In this document: in pieces, positions 1 through 7,635 of the stretch
Layout of the letters: the number at the start of each line of letters is the position of its first letter
Position numbering within the stretch: the first letter of the stretch is position 1
Assembly (NCBI GenBank): GCA_017305815.1
Contig: JAFKJZ010000097.1
Span: 1-7,635 of the forward strand
DNA from: Hyphomicrobiales bacterium
GTDB lineage: Bacteria > Pseudomonadota > Alphaproteobacteria > Rhizobiales > Kaistiaceae
Reading direction: 5' to 3'
DNA length: 7,635 nucleotides
The notes under the pieces: model-generated
The model's database searches: none
What the model was told of the DNA's origin: nothing
What the model saw: the letters and a program-made list of their open reading frames with translations, nothing else
Made by a program: the position numbers and the translations under genes

Positions 1-50
1 TCGCAATCGCGCGCGACGCCCAGCAACTCATAATAATCGACTTTTGCCAT
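1..50 (-). CDS. dnaJ: Chaperone protein DnaJ (Hsp40), N-terminal fragment
   Basis: Only the first 16 codons lie in the window; the gene runs off the left edge. They read MAKVDYYELLGVARDC, the classic opening of a J domain (DYYELLGV, helix I). DnaJ is the cytoplasmic co-chaperone that delivers unfolded substrates to DnaK and stimulates its ATPase through the HPD motif, which would lie just outside the window. It follows dnaK on the same strand after 138 nt, the usual dnaK-dnaJ order. The bases before the ATG (CACGGGCGCCGA) contain no recognisable Shine-Dalgarno, so initiation may be weak or depend on translation of dnaK or on RNA structure. Identity is firm from context and motif together, although the fragment alone is too short to tell DnaJ from other J-domain proteins. 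Confidence 0.9.
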   Translation of the reverse strand, partial: MAKVDYYELLGVARDC

Positions 51-70
51 TCGGCGCCCGTGGTGCAAAC

Positions 71-131
71 GAGTTGGAACTCAGGATCCGAGCCGAACTC
101 AAGTGTGGAGGGCACGGGCTGGGCCCGCGCC
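71..131 (-). promoter_or_regulatory. Two weaker stem-loops in the dnaK-dnaJ spacer
   Basis: Two inverted repeats precede the dnaJ start. GAGTT-GG-AACTC lies at 71-82. At 111-131 a CGGGC-TGG-GCCCG core is extended by GGC/GCC across one A/C mismatch. With the larger hairpin at 143-169 they fill much of the spacer with potential RNA structure. Short stems are common by chance in DNA this GC-rich, so a role in dnaJ translation or in processing the dnaK-dnaJ message is inference. Confidence 0.35.
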
Positions 132-142
132 TGGATAGGATA

Positions 143-169
143 GAGGCCCGGCGCGGCGCGCCGGGCCTC
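143..169 (-). promoter_or_regulatory. Large GC-rich stem-loop after dnaK, possible attenuator or mRNA-processing hairpin
   Basis: A perfect 13-bp inverted repeat (GAGGCCCGGCGCG and its complement) surrounds a single central base, so in practice it would fold as a stem of about 11 bp with a small loop. It begins 19 nt past the dnaK stop. In the dnaK direction it is followed by TATCCTATCC rather than a run of T, so it is not a clean Rho-independent terminator. A hairpin here could cause partial termination or protect the 3' end of processed dnaK mRNA, giving more DnaK than DnaJ. The structure is seen directly; the function is inferred. Confidence 0.6.
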
Positions 170-188
170 CATGACGTGCATTCGTGCC

Positions 189-2090
<1,902 letters not shown>

Positions 2091-2222
2091 ATTCTCTCTC
2101 CTTGTCGGCGGGCCGTGCGGACCCTCTTCGAGGCTTCCGCCGTGCCGGGCAACTGCCCGTACGGCCCCCATGAACACTGTGATTTGCGCGGTGTCGGCAA
2201 AACGTGCCGGCCTTCGCAGGTT
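2091..2222 (-). other. dnaK 5' leader with three small inverted repeats
   Basis: The distance from the expected transcription start (about 2221-2224) to the dnaK ATG gives a leader of about 130 nt. It holds three short inverted repeats: CGGCA/TGCCG at 2195-2209 (5-nt loop), CGGGC/GCCCG at 2146-2159 (4-nt loop) and GGG(U)CC/GG(G)CC with one G-U pair at 2110-2124, just before the Shine-Dalgarno. I see no UUGCU-type anti-Shine-Dalgarno of the rhizobial ROSE thermometer and no CIRCE element. The leader boundary depends on the promoter assignment. Confidence 0.4.
2098..2103 (-). promoter_or_regulatory. dnaK ribosome binding site
   Basis: AAGGAG on the minus strand, 7 nt before the ATG at 2090. 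It settles the start at [11 protein letters not shown] over the open frame that continues upstream to 2258. Confidence 0.9.
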
Positions 2223-2227
2223 CAGCG

Positions 2228-2259
2228 CGTATATAAGAAGATGCCTAAACGGCCGCAAG
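2228..2259 (-). promoter_or_regulatory. RpoH (sigma-32) heat-shock promoter of dnaK
   Basis: On the minus strand, CTTG (2259-2256) is followed by exactly 18 nt and then CTTATATACG (2237-2228). This agrees with the alphaproteobacterial heat-shock consensus as I recall it, CTTG-N16 to N18-CYTATNTNNG, at every defined position. The position about 130 nt upstream of dnaK, the best-known RpoH target, supports the call. The -35 tetramer sits in the loop of a GCCGC/GCGGC inverted repeat, and the -10 region reads nearly the same on both strands. Confidence 0.85.
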
Positions 2260-2264
2260 GCGGC
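2252..2264. repeat. Palindrome GCCGC-AAG-GCGGC over the dnaK -35 box
   Basis: A perfect 5-bp inverted repeat around AAG on the plus strand, which is CTT on the minus strand, where it supplies the first three bases of the CTTG -35 element. It could be an operator half-site pair or a chance repeat. It is upstream of the expected dnaK transcription start, so it would not be part of dnaK mRNA. Confidence 0.4.
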
Positions 2265-2310
2265 TCTCTCGCTTGATTGAGGGGCAAGCTGCGGTTGCCG
2301 GACCGAATGT

Positions 2311-2315
2311 GAGGA
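2311..2315 (+). promoter_or_regulatory. alkB ribosome binding site
   Basis: GAGGA lies 7 nt before the ATG at 2323, but only 1 nt before the in-frame ATG at 2317. This spacing favours the second ATG as the start of alkB. Confidence 0.7.
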
Positions 2316-2322
2316 AATGCCG

Positions 2323-2979
2323 ATGACCGCACCGCCCGCGTCACCGCCGGATGGGTTCCGCGTCGTGCCGGGAAGGCTCGACCGCGCGACGCAGGAGGCC
2401 TTGCGTGACGCGATCCGCGCCGTCGTCGCGGCCGCGCCCCTCTACCGCCCGACCATGCCGCGTACCGGCAAGCCGTTCTCGGTGCGGATGACGAATTGCG
2501 GCAGCCTCGGCTGGGTCTCGGACCAGGCCGGCTACCGCTACCAGCCGAGCCATCCGGTAACCGGCGCGCCCTGGCCGCCCATTCCGCCGGTGCTGCTCGA
2601 GCTCTGGCAGGAATTGGCCGACTATCCCGCGCCGCCCGAGGCCTGCCTCGTCAATTTCTACGAGCCGGATGCGCGCATGGGCCTGCACCAGGATCTCGAC
2701 GAGGCGGAATTCGGCGCGCCGGTGCTTTCGGTCTCGCTCGGTGACACCTGTCTGTTCCGGATCGGCGGCGCCAAGCGCGGCGATCCGACCCGTTCGCTGC
2801 GGCTCGCCTCCGGCGACGTGGTGCTGCTCGGCGGCGCATCGAGGCTTGCATTCCATGGGGTGGACCGGATCTACCCCTCCACCTCGACCCTGCTGTCGCA
2901 AGGCGGGCGGATCAATCTGACGTTGCGCCGGGTCTCGAAAGTGATCGGCGCTATTCCCGATCCGGCCATTGTTGGTTAA
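2323..2979 (+). CDS. alkB: AlkB, alpha-ketoglutarate-dependent DNA/RNA alkylation repair dioxygenase
   Basis: Fe(II)/2-oxoglutarate dioxygenase that removes methyl groups such as 1-methyladenine and 3-methylcytosine by oxidation. The protein is 218 residues from the ATG at 2323 (E. coli AlkB has 216). The iron ligands are visible as the HQD motif (H122, D124) and H178. The 2-oxoglutarate-binding pair is R196 and R202 in RINLTLRR, and NFYEPDA (from N111) precedes HQD as NRYAPGA does in E. coli. The nucleotide-recognition lid is also E. coli-like: MTNCGSLGW followed by GYRYQP, with W64, Y71 and Y73. This makes it a true AlkB rather than a distant family member. It diverges from dnaK across 232 nt, and pncA follows after 41 nt, so the two are probably cotranscribed. 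No ada gene or Ada-type regulator is in view. No good sigma-70 promoter is evident; TATATA at 2230-2235 is the only candidate -10. A start at 2317 would add two residues. Confidence 0.96.
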   Translation: MTAPPASPPDGFRVVPGRLDRATQEALRDAIRAVVAAAPLYRPTMPRTGKPFSVRMTNCGSLGWVSDQAGYRYQPSHPVTGAPWPPIPPVLLELWQELADYPAPPEACLVNFYEPDARMGLHQDLDEAEFGAPVLSVSLGDTCLFRIGGAKRGDPTRSLRLASGDVVLLGGASRLAFHGVDRIYPSTSTLLSQGGRINLTLRRVSKVIGAIPDPAIVG

Positions 2980-3008
2980 CTAAGGGCTTCGAACCTTCCT
3001 GCGACAAC

Positions 3009-3014
3009 AGAGGA
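3009..3014 (+). promoter_or_regulatory. pncA ribosome binding site
   Basis: AGAGGA lies 6 nt before a GTG codon at 3021. No in-frame ATG precedes the conserved VLIVTDIQNDF segment, so the GTG start is well supported. Confidence 0.75.
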
Positions 3015-3020
3015 AACGTC

Positions 3021-3647
3021 GTGCCGGATTCAAACAGCGTGCTGATCGTTACCGACATTCAGAACGATTTCCTGCCGGGCGGCGCGCTGGCGGTGACGGA
3101 TGGCGATGCTATCGTGCCGCTGGTCAATGATCTCGCGCGGCGCTTCGCGAATGTGGTGATCACGCAGGACTGGCACCCGGCCGGCCACATCTCCTTCGCC
3201 TCCAGCCATCCCGGGCGGAGCGCGTTCGAGACGATCGACCTGCGCTACGGGCCCCAGGTGCTCTGGCCGGATCATTGCATCCAGGGCTCGCAGGGAGCGG
3301 CGTTGGCGGCGGGCCTCGACATCCCGCACGCGCAATTGATCATCCGCAAGGGCTATCACGCCCACACCGACAGCTATTCGGCCTTCTTCGAGGCGGACCG
3401 CAAGACCCCGACCGGCCTCACCGGCTACCTGTTCGAGCGCAGCATCGAGCGGGTCTTCGTCGTCGGCCTGGCAACGGATTTCTGCGTGTCGTGGACGGCG
3501 CAGGATGCGCGCGAGCACGGCTTCGAGACGGTGATGATCGAGGATGCCTGCCGCGCCATCGACACCGAGGGGTCCCTGGCCAAGGCGATCGCGGTGATGG
3601 ACCGCGCCGGCGTTCGCCGCGTCCATTCGGCCAGCGTGGCGCGCTGA
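3021..3647 (+). CDS. pncA: Nicotinamidase (nicotinamide deamidase), possible pyrazinamidase
   Basis: Isochorismatase-like hydrolase that converts nicotinamide to nicotinate and ammonia in the Preiss-Handler NAD salvage route; enzymes of this type usually also hydrolyse pyrazinamide. The protein is 208 residues, typical of the family, and starts at GTG with a good Shine-Dalgarno. The catalytic triad is D12 (in TDIQNDF), K110 (in RKGYH) and C155 (in ATDFCVSW). Metal ligands match the Mycobacterium PncA pattern: D50, H52 and H56 in QDWHPAGH, and H85 in WPDHCIQG. The ATDF stretch before the cysteine fits the cis-peptide site of the fold. The gene lies 41 nt after alkB on the same strand with no terminator between them, so a two-gene transcript is likely. 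It converges on maeB. The nicotinate phosphoribosyltransferase gene (pncB), its pathway partner, is not in the window. Confidence 0.96.
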   Translation: MPDSNSVLIVTDIQNDFLPGGALAVTDGDAIVPLVNDLARRFANVVITQDWHPAGHISFASSHPGRSAFETIDLRYGPQVLWPDHCIQGSQGAALAAGLDIPHAQLIIRKGYHAHTDSYSAFFEADRKTPTGLTGYLFERSIERVFVVGLATDFCVSWTAQDAREHGFETVMIEDACRAIDTEGSLAKAIAVMDRAGVRRVHSASVAR

Positions 3648-3664
3648 GCGGCCACGGGAAGTAA

Positions 3665-3694
3665 CGGGCGCGGCGGCCTGGCCGTCCGCGCCCG
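3665..3694. terminator. Shared GC-rich hairpin between convergent pncA and maeB
   Basis: CGGGCGCGG (3665-3673) and CCGCGCCCG (3686-3694) form a perfect 9-bp stem. CGG/CCG (3674-3676 with 3682-3684) extends it inward past one bulged T. It lies midway in the 56-nt gap between two gene ends and could act in both directions. Neither side has a clear T run (AAATCT after it on plus, TTACTT on minus), so termination strength is uncertain. Confidence 0.65.
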
Positions 3695-3703
3695 AAATCT
3701 GCG

Positions 3704-5986
3704 TCAGCCGCCGACGTTGAAGGCGGCGAGCGCCGCCATGTTGACGATGTCGTTGTCGCGCGCGCCGAGCGACAGGATCTGTACCGGCTTGTCGAGGCCG
3801 ACCAGCAGCGGGCCGATCACGGTGGCGCCGCCGAGTTCCTGCAGCATCTTGGTCGAGATCGAGGCCGAGTGGAACGCGGGCATGACGAGCACGTTCGCCG
3901 GGCCCGACAGGCGGCAGAACGGATAGGCCGCCATCGCCTTCGGATTGAGCGCGACGTCCGCCGCCATCTCGCCGTCGAACTCGAAGCCGACGCGGCGCTT
4001 CTCCAGGATCTGCACCGCCTCGCGCACATGGCGCGAACGCTCGCCCTCGGGCTGGCCGAAGGTGGAATAGGCGAGCATGGCGACGCGCGGCTCGTAGCCG
4101 AGGCGCTTGGCGACGCCGGCGGCCTCGATGGCGATGTCGGCCAGTTCCTCGCCCGTCGGCATGTCGTGCACGGCGGTGTCGGCGACGACGACGGTGCGGC
4201 CGCGCACCAACGCGATCGAGACGCCGATCACCCGGTGGCCGGGGCGGGTGTCGATCACCTTCCGCACGTCGTGCAGCACGGTCGAATAGTTGCGCGTCAC
4301 GCCCGAGACCATCGCGTCGGCATCGCCGAGCGCCACCATGGTGGCGCCGAAATAGTTGCGGTCGGTGTTGATCAGGCGCTGGCTGTCGCGGTGCAGGTAG
4401 CCTTGCCGCTGCAGGCGGGCATAGAGGAAGTCGATATAGGCGGGATTGCGCTGCGACAGCCGCGCATTGTGGATCTCCATGCCGTCGACCAGCTCGATGC
4501 CGGCATTCGCCGCGGTCTCGCGGATGATGTCCTCGCGGCCGATCAGGATCGCCGTGCCCAGCTCCTGGGCGACGAAGCTGGCGGCGGCGCGGATCACCTG
4601 TTCCTCCTCGCCCTCGGCGAAGACGACGCGCTTCGGATTGCGGCGGACGCGCTCATAGATGCGCGCCAGCGTGCCGACGATCGGGTCGCGGCGGGCCGAG
4701 AGTTCGATCTTGTAGGCGCCGATGTCGGCGATCGGCTTGCCGGCGACGCCGGTTTCCATCGCGGCCTGGGCGACGGCGGCCGGGATTTCGGACAGCAGGC
4801 GCGGATCGAACGGCACCGGGATGATGTATTGCGGCCCGAAGCGCGGGCGCACGCCCTGGTAGGCGGCGGCGACCTCGTCGGGCACGTCCTTGCGGGCAAG
4901 CGCGGCCAACGCCTGCGCCGCGGCGATCTTCATTTCCTCGTTGATTGTCGTCGCGCGCACGTCGAGCGCGCCGCGGAAGATGTAGGGGAAGCCGAGGACG
5001 TTGTTGACCTGGTTCGGATAGTCAGAGCGGCCGGTCGCCATGATGGCGTCGTCGCGGATATCGGCCACTTCCTCCGGCGTGATCTCCGGATCGGGATTGG
5101 CCATCGCGAAGATGATCGGCTTCGGCGCCATCGAGCGGACCATGTCCGGCGTCAGCGCGCCCTTGGCCGAGACGCCGAAGAAGATGTCGGCGCCCTTCAT
5201 GGCGTCTTCGAGCGTGCGGGCCTCGGTCGCCGTCGCATGCGCCGTCTTCCACTGGTTCATGCCCTCGGTGCGGCCCTGGTAGACCACGCCCTTGGTGTCG
5301 CAGAGCAGCACGTTTTCCGACGGCATGCCCATCGCCTTGACCAGCTCGATGCAGGCGATGCCGGCAGCGCCGGCGCCGTTGCAGACGAGCTTGGTGGTCT
5401 TGATGTCACGGCCGGTCAGGTGCAGCGCGTTGATCATGCCGGCGGTGGCGATGATCGCCGTGCCGTGCTGGTCGTCATGGAAGACCGGGATGTCCATCAG
5501 CTCGCGCAGGCGGCTCTCGATGATGAAGCAGTCCGGCGCCTTGATGTCCTCGAGATTGATGCCGCCGAAGGACGGCCCGAGATAGCGCACCGAATTGACG
5601 AAGGCGTCGACGTCCTCCGTATCCAGCTCGAGGTCGATCGAATCGACGTCAGCGAAACGCTTGAACAGGACGGCCTTGCCTTCCATCACCGGCTTTGAGG
5701 CGAGCGGGCCGAGATTGCCGAGCCCGAGGATGGCGGTTCCGTTCGAGATGACGGCGACGAGGTTGCCGCGCGTGGTGTAGTCGAAGGCGCGGGAGGGGTC
5801 CTCGGCGATGGCCTTCACCGGCACGGCGACGCCGGGCGAATAGGCCAGCGACAGGTCGCGCTGCGTCGCCATCGGCTTGGTGGGTGAAATTTCCAGCTTG
5901 CCGGGCCGCCCCAGGGCGTGGAAATCCAGCGCCTCCTTGTCGGTCAGCGCAGGGCCGCTCTTGGCGGGGCGTTTGGTCTCGGTCAT
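3704..5986 (-). CDS. maeB: Malic enzyme, hybrid type with C-terminal phosphotransacetylase-like domain
   Basis: Oxidative decarboxylation of malate to pyruvate and CO2 with reduction of NADP or NAD, feeding pyruvate and NADPH during growth on C4 acids. The protein is 760 residues, the usual size for the MaeB hybrid class. The malic domain spans about 15-145, with AYSPGVA (Y49) and the lysine of MEGK (K104). Metal-binding acids follow in NLEDIKAPD (E146, D147) and HDDQHGT (D172). The Rossmann loop is NGAGAAG (203-209). From about 435 to the end it resembles phosphotransacetylase ([30 protein letters not shown]). In known MaeB proteins this part lacks transferase activity and mediates acetyl-CoA inhibition and oligomerisation. 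Here the arginine expected after Ser in the LSRG motif is Leu740. The frame is open 31 codons further upstream, but [11 protein letters not shown] gives the family-like N terminus; no strong Shine-Dalgarno is present for either. Cofactor preference cannot be decided: rhizobia carry both NAD- and NADP-dependent versions (dme, tme). It diverges from mutS. Confidence 0.95.
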   Translation of the reverse strand: MTETKRPAKSGPALTDKEALDFHALGRPGKLEISPTKPMATQRDLSLAYSPGVAVPVKAIAEDPSRAFDYTTRGNLVAVISNGTAILGLGNLGPLASKPVMEGKAVLFKRFADVDSIDLELDTEDVDAFVNSVRYLGPSFGGINLEDIKAPDCFIIESRLRELMDIPVFHDDQHGTAIIATAGMINALHLTGRDIKTTKLVCNGAGAAGIACIELVKAMGMPSENVLLCDTKGVVYQGRTEGMNQWKTAHATATEARTLEDAMKGADIFFGVSAKGALTPDMVRSMAPKPIIFAMANPDPEITPEEVADIRDDAIMATGRSDYPNQVNNVLGFPYIFRGALDVRATTINEEMKIAAAQALAALARKDVPDEVAAAYQGVRPRFGPQYIIPVPFDPRLLSEIPAAVAQAAMETGVAGKPIADIGAYKIELSARRDPIVGTLARIYERVRRNPKRVVFAEGEEEQVIRAAASFVAQELGTAILIGREDIIRETAANAGIELVDGMEIHNARLSQRNPAYIDFLYARLQRQGYLHRDSQRLINTDRNYFGATMVALGDADAMVSGVTRNYSTVLHDVRKVIDTRPGHRVIGVSIALVRGRTVVVADTAVHDMPTGEELADIAIEAAGVAKRLGYEPRVAMLAYSTFGQPEGERSRHVREAVQILEKRRVGFEFDGEMAADVALNPKAMAAYPFCRLSGPANVLVMPAFHSASISTKMLQELGGATVIGPLLVGLDKPVQILSLGARDNDIVNMAALAAFNVGG

Positions 5987-6051
5987 GTATGGAGCTCGGC
6001 GTGGGCGTTTCCGGGGCGGACGGCATGAGCCGTCTCGTTTGGTGGACGGCG

Positions 6052-6079
6052 ACGATATCACCGGTTTCTGTGATCTCAA
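6052..6079 (-). promoter_or_regulatory. Candidate housekeeping promoter for maeB
   Basis: On the minus strand TTGAGA (6079-6074) is followed by 16 nt and TATCGT (6057-6052), matching TTGACA and TATAAT at five and four of six positions. It would give a leader of about 60 nt before the ATG at 5986. Matches of this quality arise by chance, so the call is tentative. Confidence 0.35.
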
Positions 6080-6087
6080 GCCTGCCC

Positions 6088-6107
6088 TTCACGCGGACGA
6101 GGGTGAA
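6088..6107. repeat. Inverted repeat TTCAC-N10-GTGAA in the maeB/mutS intergenic region
   Basis: A perfect 5-bp inverted repeat with a 10-bp centre, which puts the half-sites about one and a half helical turns apart, centre to centre. CCTTCA occurs at 6086-6091 and again at 6111-6116. It lies between the divergent maeB and mutS starts and upstream of the candidate maeB -35. It could be an operator, but no regulator family can be assigned from the sequence. Confidence 0.3.
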
Positions 6108-6137
6108 ACACCTTCAACGTTTTGCTAGCGTTCGGCC

Positions 6138-7635
6138 ATGCTCGACTCCAGCCCGACCTCCGACGCCGCCGCGCTCCGCCCGACGCCCATGATGGAACAG
6201 TTCCTTGAGATCAAGGAAGCCAACCCGGGCAGCCTGCTTTTCTACCGCATGGGCGACTTCTACGAGATGTTCTTCGACGATGCGGAGATCGCGTCGCGCG
6301 CGCTCGGCATCACGCTGACCAAGCGCGGCAAGCATCTCGGCGAGGACATCCCGATGTGCGGCGTGCCGGTCCACGCCGCCAACGACTATCTGCAGAAGCT
6401 GATAGCGCTGGGACATCGGGTCGCGGTCTGCGAGCAGCAGGAGGATCCGGCCGAGGCGAAGAAGCGTGGCGGCAAGTCGGTGGTGAAGCGCGGCGTCGTC
6501 CGCCTGGTCACGCCCGGCACGCTGACCGAGGACACGTTGCTCGAGGCCGGCCGCAACAACTACCTCGCCTCGGTCGCCCGCCTGCGCGGCGGCGCGGTGG
6601 ATGGCAGCGATCGCTTCGCCATCGCCTGGATCGACATCTCGACCGGCGATTTCCGCCTCGCCGAGACCGACCAGCTGCGTCTTTCCGCCGATATCGCCCG
6701 CGTCGATCCGCGCGAGCTGCTGGTGCCGGACAGCTTCTTCGCCGATGACGAGCTCGGCCCCTATGTGCGCGAGCTGCCCGTGTCGGTGACGCCGCTGCCG
6801 GGCGCCTTCTTCGACGGCTCGACCGCGGGCGCGCGGCTTGCCGCCTATTACGGAGTCGGCACGCTGGACGGCCTCGGCTCCTTCTCGCGCGTCGAGCTTT
6901 CGGCCGCCGCGGCGGCGCTCGCCTATGTCGAGAAGACGCAGATCAGCGAGCGACCGCCGCTGTCGCGCCCGGTCCGCGAGAGCGATGGCGCGGTGATGCT
7001 GATCGACGCGGCGACGCGCGCCAATCTGGAGCTCGTCCGCACGCTCTCGGGCGAGCGGCGCGGAAGCCTGCTTGCCGCCATCGATCGCACCGTCACCGGC
7101 GCCGGCTCGCGGCTTTTGGCCGAGCGGCTCGCCAGCCCCTCCACAGATCCGGAGCGGATCGAACGCCGGCTCGACGCGCTCGACCATCTGCTGCGCCAGG
7201 GCCGTCGCCGCGCCGCCATCCGCGAGGCGCTGGCGGCGAGCCCCGATCTTGCCCGCGCCCTGTCGCGCCTGTCGCTCAATCGCGGCGGCCCGCGCGACCT
7301 CGCCGGCATCCGCTACTCCCTCGACGCGGCGGCGCGGCTCGCCGAGATCCTGGGCGGCGACGGTCAGGCGCTGCCCGACGAACTGGCCGAGGCCTGTGCC
7401 GTGCTGGCTGGCGCGCCGCACGATCTCGCGGCCGAGCTGGCGGCGGCGCTGGCCGACGAGCTGCCGCTCCTGAAGCGCGACGGCGGCTTCGTGCGGCCCG
7501 GCTATGACGCCGATCTCGACACCACGCGGGCGCTGCGCGACGAAAGCCGGCAGGTGATCGCCGGGCTGCAGGCGACCTATTCGGCCGAGACCGACATCAA
7601 GGCGCTGAAGATCAAGCACAACAACGTGCTCGGCT
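6138..7635 (+). CDS. mutS: DNA mismatch repair protein MutS, N-terminal part (gene cut by window edge)
   Basis: Recognises mismatches and small loops and recruits MutL to start repair. The frame is open for 499 codons to the right edge; alphaproteobacterial MutS proteins are about 870-910 residues, so just over half is present. The mismatch-binding domain spans about 15-130: [14 protein letters not shown] carries the Phe-X-Glu pair (F41, E43) that stacks on the mismatch, then PMCGVPVHA and [15 protein letters not shown]. The connector (about 135-265) and the start of the lever/core helices follow. The fragment ends at [10 protein letters not shown] in the clamp region, so the Walker ATPase and C-terminal dimer domains lie outside. 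A TAG at 6126 in frame leaves the ATG at 6138 as the first possible start; the ATGs at 6189 and 6192 are alternatives. No clear Shine-Dalgarno precedes it. maeB next to mutS agrees with rhizobial gene order, where glnD often follows. Confidence 0.97.
   Translation, partial: MLDSSPTSDAAALRPTPMMEQFLEIKEANPGSLLFYRMGDFYEMFFDDAEIASRALGITLTKRGKHLGEDIPMCGVPVHAANDYLQKLIALGHRVAVCEQQEDPAEAKKRGGKSVVKRGVVRLVTPGTLTEDTLLEAGRNNYLASVARLRGGAVDGSDRFAIAWIDISTGDFRLAETDQLRLSADIARVDPRELLVPDSFFADDELGPYVRELPVSVTPLPGAFFDGSTAGARLAAYYGVGTLDGLGSFSRVELSAAAAALAYVEKTQISERPPLSRPVRESDGAVMLIDAATRANLELVRTLSGERRGSLLAAIDRTVTGAGSRLLAERLASPSTDPERIERRLDALDHLLRQGRRRAAIREALAASPDLARALSRLSLNRGGPRDLAGIRYSLDAAARLAEILGGDGQALPDELAEACAVLAGAPHDLAAELAAALADELPLLKRDGGFVRPGYDADLDTTRALRDESRQVIAGLQATYSAETDIKALKIKHNNVLG

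Noticed and set aside
2091..2258. Longer dnaK start, adding 56 residues.
   Set aside because: The extra segment covers the RpoH promoter and leader, lacks family similarity, and the strong Shine-Dalgarno points to the ATG at 2090.
2317..2322. alkB start at the first ATG (2317).
   Set aside because: GAGGA is only 1 nt away from this ATG, too close for initiation, while the ATG at 2323 has 7-nt spacing.
2091..2322. CIRCE (HrcA) or ROSE element upstream of dnaK.
   Set aside because: Neither the TTAGCACTC/GAGTGCTAA repeat nor a ROSE anti-Shine-Dalgarno motif is found.
3869..5698. A 609-codon open frame on the plus strand opposite maeB.
   Set aside because: Same cause as the dnaK case: repetitive Arg/Asp/His/Ala/Val content, no recognisable motif, no ribosome binding site, and maeB is clearly the real gene.
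5987..6079. Longer maeB start, adding 31 residues.
   Set aside because: The extension is Arg/Pro/Lys-rich with no family resemblance and would overlap the candidate promoter; [11 protein letters not shown] is the typical beginning.
6114..7619. A 501-codon open frame on the minus strand opposite mutS.
   Set aside because: The plus strand encodes continuous MutS with conserved motifs in order. The minus frame is low-information Arg/Gly/Ala/Asp-rich sequence.

Overview
The window looks like ordinary core chromosome of a high-GC alphaproteobacterium, most likely of the Rhizobiales (Hyphomicrobiales). This rests on strong G/C bias at third codon positions, an alphaproteobacterial-type heat-shock (RpoH) promoter before dnaK, a hybrid malic enzyme with a phosphotransacetylase-like tail, and the maeB/mutS neighbourhood known from rhizobia. 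No genus can be named from the sequence alone.

Layout, left to right. On the minus strand are the first 16 codons of dnaJ (1-50), a 138-nt spacer rich in stem-loops, and complete dnaK (189-2090) with a strong Shine-Dalgarno, a leader of about 130 nt and an RpoH-type promoter (2228-2259). Diverging from it on the plus strand is a short probable operon: alkB (2323-2979), an Fe(II)/2-oxoglutarate nucleic-acid demethylase, and 41 nt later pncA (3021-3647, GTG start), a nicotinamidase. A GC-rich hairpin (3665-3694) lies where pncA converges with maeB (3704-5986, minus), a 760-residue malic enzyme. maeB diverges from mutS (6138 to the window edge, plus), the mismatch-repair recognition protein, which is cut off after 499 codons, before its ATPase domain.

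Functionally the genes cover protein folding under stress (DnaK/DnaJ), repair of alkylated nucleic acids (AlkB), NAD salvage (PncA), conversion of C4 acids to pyruvate with reduced cofactor (MaeB) and mismatch repair (MutS). Apart from the dnaK-dnaJ operon and the likely alkB-pncA pair, nothing in the sequence ties them into one pathway.

I saw no mobile element, CRISPR array, tRNA or rRNA, and no sign of an undescribed multi-gene system. All intergenic stretches are under 300 bases. The points most worth a second look are regulatory: the symmetric -10 region and palindromic -35 of the dnaK promoter facing alkB, the structured dnaK-dnaJ spacer followed by a dnaJ start without a Shine-Dalgarno, and a probable loss of a catalytic arginine in the phosphotransacetylase-like domain of MaeB.
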